Part shown: piece by piece, positions 11,662-20,351 of the stretch
How positions within the stretch are numbered: position 1 is the stretch's first letter
How the letters are laid out: every line of letters starts with the position of its first letter
Translations under genes and position numbers: made by a program
The notes under the pieces: generated by a model
What the model saw: the letters and a program-made list of their open reading frames with translations, nothing else
Told to the model about the DNA's origin: nothing
Databases searched by the model: none
Source: Leeia speluncae
Lineage (GTDB): Bacteria; Pseudomonadota; Gammaproteobacteria; Burkholderiales; Leeiaceae
DNA length: 64,000 bases
Assembly (NCBI RefSeq): GCF_020564625.1
Contig: NZ_JAJBZT010000001.1
Location: forward strand, 310,001 to 374,000
Reading direction: 5' to 3'

Positions 11662-12540
11662 ATGCGATCAGGGCTTCTTCAATCGTTAGCCATATTTTTT
11701 ACGCTAGCTGTTTGCTTAACATTATCAGCAAGAGATTTGCCCAAGTCAGATCCTGATCGCAAAGCCATCCTAGATGCAATTCGGTCTGAACCAGATGAAA
11801 AGATCGTTGTAAAAGATCTCTTTCGGGCAGGCGATTTTGCTTGGACGTGTACATTAAAAACTACTGACACCGGTGAGTATTACCGAACAGATGAATCCAT
11901 TGAAGTCTATTTTTCAGTATTACTAAAGCAAAATGGTAAATGGTTAAATCAATCTGTTGGTGGTAGTTTTACCGAATCAGCGGCCAAAGTAGACTGTAGT
12001 TGGCCACAGGGGAAAATCGCATCTGGAAATGCCATCCCTCAATCCCAAGAGAATATTCAATCCATTTGGAAAAAAACATTACAAGCTGAATGGCTAGATG
12101 GGCTTCATTGGGGCAAGCTTCCCAAAATGACAGCGGAAATGCAATCACTCGCCAAATATGGATTGATTGAAGACATTTCTGCGGAAACGCCAAAAGAAGG
12201 GTTAGATCATACGCAGATTAGCATTATGCTAGATCGCTGTAAGAAGAATAGCAGTTGTATTACACAAACGAAGCAAGCTATCCAACAACTCGCCATCCTC
12301 CAAAAAGATAAAAGTGTCAGTTCCGTTATTTGGAATAACTGTAACTACGGACTTAGACTGTTTAATCCAATATTGATTGCGCAATGCGTTTCAAAACAAT
12401 CAACCCGCCCAGAATGTAAGCCAGGGCAAATGGTTCTGAAACATCAAACGACGCTGTCTCAATGTATTGATGGCATTCATAAGCAATGTAAAGAAGATGT
12501 AAGAGATGCGCAGACAAGTAAGTTGGCTTGTTCTTGGTAA
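11662..12540 (+). CDS. Exported protein of unknown function, Cys-containing
   Basis: I do not recognise a family. The 292-residue protein starts with a plausible Sec signal peptide (about 1-23: basic MR, hydrophobic LLQSLAIFFTLAVCLTL, then a small-residue cut near LSA). The mature part is hydrophilic. It contains roughly ten cysteines, many in the C-terminal 100 residues (including RCKKNSSC and WNNCNYG, ending ACSW), suggesting disulfides in the periplasm. The start has AGGACGTGAT directly upstream. It begins 13 bases after mtnP and could be co-transcribed with it. It may be a lineage-specific periplasmic protein. Confidence 0.7.
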   Translation: MRSGLLQSLAIFFTLAVCLTLSARDLPKSDPDRKAILDAIRSEPDEKIVVKDLFRAGDFAWTCTLKTTDTGEYYRTDESIEVYFSVLLKQNGKWLNQSVGGSFTESAAKVDCSWPQGKIASGNAIPQSQENIQSIWKKTLQAEWLDGLHWGKLPKMTAEMQSLAKYGLIEDISAETPKEGLDHTQISIMLDRCKKNSSCITQTKQAIQQLAILQKDKSVSSVIWNNCNYGLRLFNPILIAQCVSKQSTRPECKPGQMVLKHQTTLSQCIDGIHKQCKEDVRDAQTSKLACSW

Positions 12541-12575
12541 GAAACGTCCTCACATCTGTTTTGATAAATATCCTA

Positions 12576-13877
12576 CTATTTATTCCAAATTAAAGGATGC
12601 TGTCCTAATTTTTTTGCAGCGGCGCTCACATAATCATTCCTAATTGTTGGATTGTAAACACGATTATCTGTTAATTCGCACCAAAAGAATTCAGAACTAT
12701 TGTCCACAATACCTAATCGATTCTGGCTAAACATGTAGTCGACTAACTCATGGTCGATGGACTCGAATGGACTATACCTAATATCACCATGCATTACACT
12801 GATCATGTCAGGCGAACCATGAAAACAAAGAGGTGGTGGTTCTTTAAAATAGGTTACATAGTTCGAGGCATTTTCAAGAGCGTGCCAATAATTCTCTTGA
12901 TTTTTTAATCCATGTTGTACCATGGGATGTGGATGTAGTGACATGGCAAACTTCACTAGTTCTTCGTTTGATGCAAAGTAGGGAAGTTTAGAATATTCGC
13001 TTGCAATTGACTGCATATCTACTCTTGGATGTCCACAAACGATGTAATCGTAAGGGTTCATCCTATCAATAGTATTCTTAAGCCCTAATCCGAAAATATG
13101 ATCCGGTTGAGCAACTACAACAATTGACCCGTCTTCATAAGAGCGAATAATTGATTCTTCAACAGGGATATTTAAATATTTTTTACTAGTAGAGTCTGCA
13201 TTGTTTAAGATTTTTGTGTCTACCTCTATTTCAATACCTAAAGATGCATAGGTTTTAAGCGCATTTTGAAGGTGGGGATAGTCAGCGTCTTTGCAATAAA
13301 CAAAATGGCAAACTCTTCTTTCATTTTGAATGGTTGGAATGTTTGCCTTATTCATTAAGCTAGGAAGGAGATATTTTTCAAATAAATTGCAGTAGTTTTT
13401 TCCATAAAAGAAAGAAATTAAATGAATCTCTCTTCCAAACTTCTCTTGTGTAGGTAAAAAAATTTGAAAATTGCGTAGATTTGTTTTTATGTTCCATTTA
13501 GATGGAATGTTTTTAAACCCATTCTTATATATGTGACTTCCTGAGAATATAAAACCTTCATCTAGAGTAATGTCTAGAATTACTTCGCTATTTAAACTAA
13601 GTATCAGTGAATGTTGCTTACGTTCAATTTTGAGATTGTACTCGACAGAATATTTTAAAATATGTGAACACGCTAATTGTTCTAAATGACACCAAGTTGT
13701 TCCGTCCCCAATCCAGAAAGCTAACTCTAAATTTTCGTTTACACCAATGCACCAAGTAAAATCTAGACCTCCAGTGAGAATATAAGCATGATTACTAAGC
13801 TGAAAATTAGCGTTTTCAATCAAGAAGGTTGCTTCAATCAGAAAGTCATTTGAACTAGGTGCAAAATATTCACTCAT
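12576..13877 (-). CDS. Unknown protein: lectin-like N-terminal domain plus glycosyltransferase-like C-terminal domain
   Basis: No family is recognised with confidence. The N-terminal third (about 1-150) is rich in beta-strand patterns such as YILTGGLDFTWCIGVNENLELAFWIG and resembles a concanavalin/LamG-type sandwich. From about residue 160 the sequence resembles a nucleotide-diphospho-sugar transferase fold: HLISFFYG, then VVVAQPDHIFGLGL in the place of an acidic metal site, then CGHPRVD. The same order occurs in the 21815-22693 protein. The ATG at 13877 was chosen for the AAGAAAG before it; a TTG 18 codons upstream has no ribosome-binding site. The gene is divergent from the epimerase and clearly AT-rich (15 G+C in the 60 bases 13381-13440), which suggests acquisition. 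Glycan-related function is inferred from context. Confidence 0.6.
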   Translation of the reverse strand: MSEYFAPSSNDFLIEATFLIENANFQLSNHAYILTGGLDFTWCIGVNENLELAFWIGDGTTWCHLEQLACSHILKYSVEYNLKIERKQHSLILSLNSEVILDITLDEGFIFSGSHIYKNGFKNIPSKWNIKTNLRNFQIFLPTQEKFGREIHLISFFYGKNYCNLFEKYLLPSLMNKANIPTIQNERRVCHFVYCKDADYPHLQNALKTYASLGIEIEVDTKILNNADSTSKKYLNIPVEESIIRSYEDGSIVVVAQPDHIFGLGLKNTIDRMNPYDYIVCGHPRVDMQSIASEYSKLPYFASNEELVKFAMSLHPHPMVQHGLKNQENYWHALENASNYVTYFKEPPPLCFHGSPDMISVMHGDIRYSPFESIDHELVDYMFSQNRLGIVDNSSEFFWCELTDNRVYNPTIRNDYVSAAAKKLGQHPLIWNK

Positions 13878-13999
13878 TGAAAGAGTTCTTTCTTGTAATC
13901 TGGTATTCTCAGAAAGATAGCAAATCTTCAATAGATATAAAAGTCTTGAAATCTTTCACAAGCTTGAGATGATTGTTACGACTGTTTTCAGTCATTTGT

Positions 14000-14026
14000 T
14001 CAAGTTATACTTGATTTTGCCGATAC
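14000..14026 (+). promoter_or_regulatory. Candidate sigma-28 (FliA) promoter of the glycosylation locus
   Basis: TCAAGTTA (14000-14007), an 11-base spacer and GCCGATAC (14019-14026) match the FliA consensus TAAAGTTT-N11-GCCGATAA at 13 of 16 positions with exact spacing. It lies about 45 bases upstream of the epimerase start. It would tie expression of the downstream locus to late flagellar gene expression. Confidence 0.65.
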
Positions 14027-14071
14027 TAGAACAGGGTCTTTGCTTAGTTTGAAATGGAAGAAAGGAAATTC

Positions 14072-15058
14072 ATGAGAGTGCTGGTTACAGGTGGGGCGGG
14101 GTTTATAGGAAGTCATCTCACTGAATTGCTTGTCGCCAATGGGCATCATGTAACCGTGATAGACGATCTCTCATGCGGGAAACGGGAAAATATTCTGCAT
14201 CTTTTATCAACTGGTTTGGTTGATTTTCATCATCTAGATATTCGTCAAAAAGAAGCGATTTTTCCACTATTTCAAGAAGTTGACTGGGTTTTTCATCTCG
14301 CAGGAAAAGCTGATATTGTCCCTTCAATCGAGCAGCCTGAAGATTACTATTCAGTTAATGTAACTGGGACATTTAATGTGTTGCAGGCGGCAAGAGCTGC
14401 CGGGGTTAAAAGATTCGTTTATGCCGCATCATCGTCGTGTTACGGACTTGCGACTAAGTTTCCAACTCCAGAGACTGCACCTATTCAGCCGCAATACCCA
14501 TATGCTTTAACCAAAGAAATGGGAGAAGAGCTGGTCCTTCATTGGTCAAAGGTCTATCAATTGCCATGTGTTTCACTCAGGCTCTTTAATGTATATGGTC
14601 CAAGAGCAAGAACATCTGGAGCATACGGTGCCGTATTTGGCGTGTTCCTCGCCCAGTTAAGTCAAGGTCTTCCTTTAACTGTGGTTGGTGACGGTTCTCA
14701 AACACGTGACTTCACGTTTGTTGCTGATGTGGCAAATGCTTTCTTCACTGCAGCAAAATCCGATATTTCAGGTGAAATTATGAACGTGGGTAGTGGTGGT
14801 CATTATTCAGTGAATTACTTAGTGCAATTGTTAGGCGCTGAATATTGCTACATCCCTAAGAGACCAGGTGAGCCAGATTGCACGTTTGCCGATACGACTA
14901 AAATTTCTCAACTTCTCGGCTGGAAGCCAAAGGTTTCTTTTGAACAGGGGGTAGAGATTATGAAAACCTGTGCAAAAGACTGGCAAGACGCACCTCTCTG
15001 GACGCCAGATTCAATCTCTCAGGCGACTGCAAGTTGGTTTAAGTATCTTGGAGATTAG
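14072..15058 (+). CDS. NAD-dependent epimerase/dehydratase (extended SDR), nucleotide-sugar modifying
   Basis: A 328-residue extended short-chain dehydrogenase. The N-terminal Rossmann motif GGAGFIGSHL is at about 7-16, with an acidic residue after the second strand (IDDLS) typical of NAD rather than NADP use. The catalytic triad is Ser in ASSSCYG and Tyr-x-x-x-Lys in YALTKEMGEE. The substrate-binding segment LFNVYGPRAR and the RPGEPDCTFADTTK region are shared with UDP-hexose 4-epimerases. Such enzymes epimerise or dehydrate nucleotide sugars, and the exact sugar is unknown. The ATG at 14072 has AGGAAA upstream; an ATG six codons earlier lacks this. It is the first gene after the sigma-28 promoter and begins a tightly packed run of same-strand genes. 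Confidence 0.9.
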   Translation: MRVLVTGGAGFIGSHLTELLVANGHHVTVIDDLSCGKRENILHLLSTGLVDFHHLDIRQKEAIFPLFQEVDWVFHLAGKADIVPSIEQPEDYYSVNVTGTFNVLQAARAAGVKRFVYAASSSCYGLATKFPTPETAPIQPQYPYALTKEMGEELVLHWSKVYQLPCVSLRLFNVYGPRARTSGAYGAVFGVFLAQLSQGLPLTVVGDGSQTRDFTFVADVANAFFTAAKSDISGEIMNVGSGGHYSVNYLVQLLGAEYCYIPKRPGEPDCTFADTTKISQLLGWKPKVSFEQGVEIMKTCAKDWQDAPLWTPDSISQATASWFKYLGD

Positions 15059-15059
15059 C

Positions 15060-15638
15060 ATGATCAATTCAACGCTTCAGGAGGCGCTCGCTTCCTTTTC
15101 CAATGTGATTGAACGGGTTGCTTTTTCAGATGCAGCAGGCGAGTCAATTTCTGAATCACATACGTTTTCTCAACTTCGAGAACTGTTTTCGAAAGTCAAA
15201 CAAGAGCGTAAAACGATATACTTTATTGGAAATGGCGGCAGTGCGGCTATCGTTGCCCATGTTCAGAATGACTTAGTGAATAAATGCAAGCTAAAGTGTC
15301 ATGTACTGCAAGATGCTTCACTATTAACCTGTATGAGTAATGACTACGGATATCAGGTTGCTTATTCAACTATTTTGGATACATGCTTTGATGAGGGCGA
15401 TGTTCTTGTCGCCGTGAGTAGTTCAGGCAACTCTGCAAATATGCTTGAAGCAAGTAAAGTGGTAAAACATAAAAAAGGATTTTTGCTTACCTTAACCGGG
15501 TTTTCTGAAGATAATCATTTAAGAAAATTGGGCAATATCAATATTTGGTTACCTTCAAAAGACTACGGTGAAGTAGAGGTCGGACATCAGTTTATTCTTC
15601 ATCTTTTAACTGATCGACTAGCATTAGAACTAAATTAA
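15060..15638 (+). CDS. SIS-domain phosphoheptose isomerase-like protein (GmhA family)
   Basis: A 192-residue protein resembling sedoheptulose-7-phosphate isomerase, which makes D-glycero-D-manno-heptose-7-phosphate in the cytoplasm. The sugar-phosphate-binding SIS signature GNGGSAAIVAHVQNDLVNK (about 55-73) and the second loop VSSSGNSANML (about 117-128) are both present, as is the CMSNDYGYQ stretch. The C-terminal helix ends EVEVGHQFILHLLTDRL, matching the His/Glu-rich end of GmhA. The ATG one base after the epimerase stop was chosen; an upstream in-frame extension would overlap the epimerase by about 90 bases. Adjacency to the heptose-kinase-like fusion supports heptose chemistry. Confidence 0.85.
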   Translation: MINSTLQEALASFSNVIERVAFSDAAGESISESHTFSQLRELFSKVKQERKTIYFIGNGGSAAIVAHVQNDLVNKCKLKCHVLQDASLLTCMSNDYGYQVAYSTILDTCFDEGDVLVAVSSSGNSANMLEASKVVKHKKGFLLTLTGFSEDNHLRKLGNINIWLPSKDYGEVEVGHQFILHLLTDRLALELN

Positions 15639-15655
15639 CTAACCGAGGTAAAGTG

Positions 15656-17173
15656 ATGTCAAAAGAAAAAATTATCACCTTGGATGAAATTTCTGCACTC
15701 CTAGCTGCTCCTGAATTTGTTGGTAAAAAAATTATCCACTGCCATGGCACATTTGACCTAATGCATGCCGGGCACATTAGACATTTGCAAAAGGCAAAGT
15801 CTTTAGGTGACGTTTTGGTTGTCACCGTCACGTCAGATCGTTATGTGAGAAAAGGTCCTGGTCGTCCTGTATTTAGCCAGCAACTTCGAGCTGAGTATTT
15901 ATCTGCTCTTGCCGCTGTTGATTATGTCTGTATTAGTGATTATGAAACTGCGAATGCTGCGATTGAAAGTGTAAAGCCTTCTTTATATGTAAAAGGCAGT
16001 GACTACGTCGATGAGTCAAAAGATGTTACCGGAAACATTAGTAAAGAAATTGATGCGGTTCGACAGTTTGGTGGTGATGTTTACTTTACCGATGAAATTA
16101 CTTTTAGCTCTACCAAACTATTAAATGAGCATTTTGACGTGTTTTCTCTGGAAACACGTGAGTTTCTAAATAGTTTTAAAGAGAAGTGCAACTTATCGGA
16201 CTTTTTAAATAACATTAAGCGATTGAAGTCACTAAACGTATTAGTCATTGGTGATGCAATACTTGATGAATATCATTATGTGTCTGTACTGGGGCAAACG
16301 GGCAAAGGGAATACACTCGCTGTTAAATATGGTTCTGAAGAACAGTTTTTAGGTGGATCAATTGCAGTTGCAAAACATGTGGCAGGTTTTGCTGGAAACG
16401 TAACGCTACTAGCAGCATTAGGCAATGAAGCCGGTACGGCTGAAAAGATTCAACATAAGCTTCCAGAGAATATAACGACAAAATTTGTTCACTATAAGTC
16501 AGCGCAAACACTACTTAAACGTCGTTTTGTTGATCAAGAGATGCAAAGGCTTTTTGAAGTTTATTATGGCGGAGAAGAGTCAGACAGAGAGTTGTTAGAT
16601 GCTGAGTTAAATACTTGGATTACTGCGCATGCAGCTGAATTTGATGTGGTCATTGTTCCCGATTTTGGTAATGGAATGATCTCAAAATCCGTAGCAGAAA
16701 CCATCTCTAAAGAATCTAAATTCTTAGCCGTCAACACGCAAATTAATAGCGGAAATCGCGGCTACCATGTCATTACACGTTATCCGCACGCAGATTTTCT
16801 TTGTTTAAATGAGCCGGAAGCTAGGCTTGCTGCACATGATAAGCAGTCTGCAATCGAAGAAATTGCAGAAGAGCTTCGGACAAGACTAAATGGAAAGTCG
16901 ATTGCCATTACTCGTGGCGTAAAAGGTGCGTTGTTGGTTGATAAAGATGCGGCGTGGTCTGTTCCTGCGCTTTCATCGAAAGTGATTGATCGAGTGGGTG
17001 CTGGCGATGCCTTTCTTTCTGTTGCTGCCTTGGCAGCATTTGCTGAATTCTCCCCTGAAGAGGTGATTTTGGCTGGCAGTATCGCTGCTGCACTCGATGT
17101 ACAGATTGTATGTAACAGGGAATCTGTGGATCCTGTATTGTTCGCAAAATATGCGACCACGTTATTGAAGTGA
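15656..17173 (+). CDS. Bifunctional sugar-phosphate nucleotidyltransferase-PfkB kinase (HldE-like, domains in reverse order)
   Basis: A 505-residue fusion. Residues about 1-150 are a cytidylyltransferase-like domain with GTFDLMHAGHIRHLQKAK (HxGH nucleotidyl site) and the FSSTKLLN end typical of heptose-1-phosphate adenylyltransferases. Residues about 180-500 are a ribokinase/PfkB domain with an early glycine-rich FLGGSIAVAKHVAGF and the catalytic DRVGAGDAFLS. HldE, which phosphorylates heptose-7-phosphate at C1 and adenylates it, has the kinase first; here the order is swapped. No gmhB phosphatase lies in the window. The ATG at 15656 follows GAGG with good spacing; a GTG just before it is less likely. 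Nucleotide specificity (ATP, CTP or GTP) is not known. Confidence 0.85.
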   Translation: MSKEKIITLDEISALLAAPEFVGKKIIHCHGTFDLMHAGHIRHLQKAKSLGDVLVVTVTSDRYVRKGPGRPVFSQQLRAEYLSALAAVDYVCISDYETANAAIESVKPSLYVKGSDYVDESKDVTGNISKEIDAVRQFGGDVYFTDEITFSSTKLLNEHFDVFSLETREFLNSFKEKCNLSDFLNNIKRLKSLNVLVIGDAILDEYHYVSVLGQTGKGNTLAVKYGSEEQFLGGSIAVAKHVAGFAGNVTLLAALGNEAGTAEKIQHKLPENITTKFVHYKSAQTLLKRRFVDQEMQRLFEVYYGGEESDRELLDAELNTWITAHAAEFDVVIVPDFGNGMISKSVAETISKESKFLAVNTQINSGNRGYHVITRYPHADFLCLNEPEARLAAHDKQSAIEEIAEELRTRLNGKSIAITRGVKGALLVDKDAAWSVPALSSKVIDRVGAGDAFLSVAALAAFAEFSPEEVILAGSIAAALDVQIVCNRESVDPVLFAKYATTLLK

Positions 17174-17181
17174 TGAGATAA

Positions 17182-18282
17182 ATGGACAAATTCCTGATTG
17201 ATAGTCACAAGCTGATTTATCACCCACGCCGTGTCGCAGATCTGACGGAGTCAATTAATAATTGGGAACTTGCCAAATCGGTATATCCCATTTACTTAGA
17301 AATGTCTCCTGTTGGCGCCTGTAATCATCGCTGTACATTTTGTGCCGTAGATTACATCGGTTATAAAGCGGTGATGTTAGATGCCGATTTGTTAGCCACG
17401 CGTCTGCAAGAGATGGGACAGTTAGGTGTAAAAAGTATTATGTATGCGGGCGAAGGTGAGCCACTTTTACATAAAAAGATCAACAAGATTGTTGCGGATA
17501 CCAAGGCGGCAGGCATTGACGTTTCTTTTACGACAAACGGCGTGCTTCTAAATCAGAAGTTCGTTGAGGAGTCTCTCGATAAGGTTTCGTGGATCAAAGT
17601 ATCTCTGAACGCGGGTTCAGCAGAGTCATATGAGAAAATCCATCGAACCAAAGCATCTGACTTTGATAAAGTCATTCAAAACTTGCGCAAAGCGACAGAA
17701 TATAAGCAACAGCATCATATCAACTGCACCATAGGGGTGCAGTCATTACTGTTACCAGAAAATAGTCATGAAATGGTTACTTTGGCAAAAATCTGCCGTG
17801 ATGAAATTGGTGCAGACTATTTGGTGATTAAACCATACTCACAGCACATGTATAGCGAAACACGCATGTATGAAGGGATCGATTACAACCCGTACTTGCA
17901 GATGTCAGAAGAATTAAAAGCAATTTCTAATGAATCATTCCAGGTGATTTTTAGAACTCACACGATAGAAAAGTATCTGGAATCATCTGAATCACGTTAC
18001 AAAAAGTGTTATGCAACGCCATATCTTTGGGGATATGTGATGGCAGATGGCCGTGTGTACGGTTGCAGTGCTTACTTGTTGGATGACAAATTTGAATATG
18101 GAAATTTAAACGAGAAGACCTTCAAAGAAATCTGGGAAGGTGAAAAGCGCAAGGCAAATTTTGCGTATATCCAAAATGAACTGGATATTAGCAACTGTCG
18201 TAGAAATTGTCGTATGGATGAGGTGAATCGTTATTTAGATAAATTGGTTCATCAAAATATCCCTCATATTAATTTCATTTAA
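17182..18282 (+). CDS. Radical SAM enzyme with SPASM/twitch-like C-terminal cluster domain (first of two)
   Basis: A 366-residue radical SAM protein. The cluster motif CNHRCTFC (C47, C51, C54) binds the [4Fe-4S] centre that cleaves S-adenosylmethionine. It is followed by the GEGEP glycine-rich motif (about 95) and a TNGVLL strand. The C-terminal part has four more cysteines: one in KKCYATP, one 19 residues later in YGCSAY, and a CRRNC pair. These could hold one auxiliary cluster. It ends HINFI, as does the second radical SAM protein here. Members of this group act on peptides, sugars or other small molecules, and the substrate is unknown. It lies nine bases after the kinase fusion and 13 before the E1-alpha gene. 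Confidence 0.88.
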   Translation: MDKFLIDSHKLIYHPRRVADLTESINNWELAKSVYPIYLEMSPVGACNHRCTFCAVDYIGYKAVMLDADLLATRLQEMGQLGVKSIMYAGEGEPLLHKKINKIVADTKAAGIDVSFTTNGVLLNQKFVEESLDKVSWIKVSLNAGSAESYEKIHRTKASDFDKVIQNLRKATEYKQQHHINCTIGVQSLLLPENSHEMVTLAKICRDEIGADYLVIKPYSQHMYSETRMYEGIDYNPYLQMSEELKAISNESFQVIFRTHTIEKYLESSESRYKKCYATPYLWGYVMADGRVYGCSAYLLDDKFEYGNLNEKTFKEIWEGEKRKANFAYIQNELDISNCRRNCRMDEVNRYLDKLVHQNIPHINFI

Positions 18283-18295
18283 GTGATAGTTTAGT

Positions 18296-19279
18296 ATGCT
18301 GGCATTCAACGTCACAGATAACTTGCTAAGGCGAATGCTTTTTATTCGTCTTCTAGAGCAAAGAATTGCAAAAAAATACCCAGAGCAGAAAATGCGATGC
18401 CCTGTGCATCTATCTATCGGCCAAGAGGCTGCTGCAGTTGGAATTTGCTCTGCACTTGAAGTAACAGATCAAGCAGTGAGTACCCATCGCTCCCATGCTC
18501 ATTACTTGGCCAAAGGAGGAGATCCTAGGGCGTTTATTGCCGAGTTATTTGGCAAGGTTACTGGTTGTGCCAAAGGTCGAGGAGGGTCAATGCATTTAAT
18601 TGATCGCTCGGTTGGCTTTCTGGCCAGTACCGCGATTGTTGGGAATAGCATTCCAGTTGGTGTTGGGATGGCCCTTTCTCAGTCGATGCAGCCCAGTAAC
18701 ACTGCATTGACGACAGTATTCCTGGGGGATGGAGCGCTAGAAGAAGGTGTTTTCTACGAGGCGGCGAACTTTGCGCTTGTCAGAAACCTACCTGTATTGT
18801 TTGCTTGTGAGAATAACCTTTATTCCGTTTACGCAGGTTTAGAAAAGCGCCAGCCAGTAGGACGAACAATTCAGCAATTAGTAGAAGGCATTGGCCTTAC
18901 TTATATGTATGCTGATGGCAACAACGTAACAGAGGTATCTAGTATTGCAGCAAAGGCAGTAGCTCATATTAGAGCAGGCAATGGTCCTGTATTTATAGAA
19001 ATGCCTACTTATAGGTGGTTAGAGCATTGCGGCCCTTTTGATGACGATCACCTAGGGTATCGTCCCAAAGGTGAGTTAGCAGATTGGATGCAAAAAGATC
19101 CAATTACGCTTGAAATTAAGCAATCAGGTATTTCTGAGTCTGAGCTTAATAAGCTAACTTTAGAACTGTCGAGATTGGTCGATAATATATTTGAAACGGC
19201 TGAATCAGACCCCTTTCCTGATGCTGCCACCGTGTTTGATGGCGTATATAGCGACGCCCTAGTCAAGGAGGCACGATGA
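18296..19279 (+). CDS. Thiamine-diphosphate enzyme, E1-alpha-like subunit
   Basis: A 327-residue homologue of the alpha subunit of 2-oxo-acid or acetoin dehydrogenase E1. It has the family start with THRSHAHYLAKGGDP (about 62-76), then GRGGSMHL. The thiamine-diphosphate motif GDGALEEG ... ENN spans about 143-175 with the usual spacing. With the next gene it should form an alpha2beta2 enzyme that decarboxylates a 2-oxo acid or transfers a two-carbon unit. No lipoyl E2 or E3 gene is nearby, so an acyl-CoA product is doubtful. Its last codons overlap the E1-beta start (ATGA), which implies translational coupling. Placement inside a sugar locus suggests that the acceptor is a sugar; this is inference. 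Confidence 0.88.
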   Translation: MLAFNVTDNLLRRMLFIRLLEQRIAKKYPEQKMRCPVHLSIGQEAAAVGICSALEVTDQAVSTHRSHAHYLAKGGDPRAFIAELFGKVTGCAKGRGGSMHLIDRSVGFLASTAIVGNSIPVGVGMALSQSMQPSNTALTTVFLGDGALEEGVFYEAANFALVRNLPVLFACENNLYSVYAGLEKRQPVGRTIQQLVEGIGLTYMYADGNNVTEVSSIAAKAVAHIRAGNGPVFIEMPTYRWLEHCGPFDDDHLGYRPKGELADWMQKDPITLEIKQSGISESELNKLTLELSRLVDNIFETAESDPFPDAATVFDGVYSDALVKEAR

Positions 19280-20337
19280 CTAGGGAGATGATAAATAGTG
19301 CCGAAGCAATCAATGAAGCCATGCATATTGCAATGGACCTAGATGCGTCGGTCATTGCATATGGCTTAGGCATTGATGACCCCAAAACCATTTTCGGTAC
19401 AACCAAAGGTTTAAAAGAGCGCTTTGGACCTAATCGAGTATTCGATACACCAACGTCGGAAAATGCCATGACAGGTATTGGTGTTGGTGCCGCATTAGGT
19501 GGACTAAAGCCCGTGATGTGCCATCAGCGTTTAGATTTTTTTCTATTGGCATTAGATCAGTTAGTAAACAATGCGGCAAAATGGCATTACACCTTCGGCA
19601 GTGGAAACAATGTTCCAATTACGATTCGATTAATTTTAGGTCGTGGTTGGGGGCAGGGGCCCACGCATTCTCAAAACTTACAAGCATGGTTTGCCCATAT
19701 TCCAGGCTTAAAAGTGGTGATGCCATCGAATCCCATTGATGCAAAGGGATTACTGCTCAGCGCTATTTTTGATCCGGATCCAGTTATTTTCCTAGAGCAT
19801 AGATGGATACATCATGCATTAGGTGATGTGCCAGAAGGCGATATTAGAACGCCAATTGGTAAGGCAAGAGTTGCACGTGCAGGGAGTGCGATTACTATTG
19901 TCGCTATGTCTTATTTAGTGGCGGAGGCACATCATGCATGTGCCGCCTTATCTAAAATTGGAATTGAGTGCGAATTGATCGATTTAGTTTCGATTAAACC
20001 ACTAGATGTTGAAACAATCAGATGTTCACTTGAAAAAACTGGACGGCTACTTGTCTTGGATACAGGTCCTGAGATGTGCTCCGTCTCCAGTGAAATCATT
20101 GCGCATTTTGCGATGAACCACTTGAGTTTGTTAAAAGTATCTCCGCAGCGATTAGCTTCTCCTGATTGCCCAGAACCAACGAGTTATGGGCTAAGTAAGG
20201 CATTCTATATCGATGCAAAGAAAATTATGTCGAAAGTATGTGACGTGCTAAAGGTAGCAGAAGCACCGTATCACTTACTTCCAGCTGAGCGGCCATATCA
20301 TGATGTTCCAGGCGACTGGTTTACTGGGCCATTTTAA
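19276..20337 (+). CDS. Thiamine-diphosphate enzyme, E1-beta-like / transketolase C-terminal-like subunit
   Basis: A 353-residue partner of the preceding gene. It has the pyrimidine-binding domain with the conserved glutamate in TPTSENAMTGIGVGAALGG (about 58-77). The GRGWGQGPTHSQ loop (about 121-132), the LKVVMPSNPIDAKGLL segment and a C-terminal transketolase-like domain (about 195-320) follow, all as in PDH/acetoin E1-beta. Start choice is firm: AAGGAG lies six bases before an ATG that overlaps the alpha stop. It is followed 14 bases later by the second radical SAM gene. Function must be considered jointly with the alpha subunit. Confidence 0.88.
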   Translation: MTREMINSAEAINEAMHIAMDLDASVIAYGLGIDDPKTIFGTTKGLKERFGPNRVFDTPTSENAMTGIGVGAALGGLKPVMCHQRLDFFLLALDQLVNNAAKWHYTFGSGNNVPITIRLILGRGWGQGPTHSQNLQAWFAHIPGLKVVMPSNPIDAKGLLLSAIFDPDPVIFLEHRWIHHALGDVPEGDIRTPIGKARVARAGSAITIVAMSYLVAEAHHACAALSKIGIECELIDLVSIKPLDVETIRCSLEKTGRLLVLDTGPEMCSVSSEIIAHFAMNHLSLLKVSPQRLASPDCPEPTSYGLSKAFYIDAKKIMSKVCDVLKVAEAPYHLLPAERPYHDVPGDWFTGPF

Positions 20338-20351
20338 GTAAAGGAACCAAA

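Noticed and set aside
16780-17223. 147-residue minus-strand frame opposite the kinase domain
   Set aside because: It is antisense to a well-supported gene, with no family resemblance and no ribosome-binding site.
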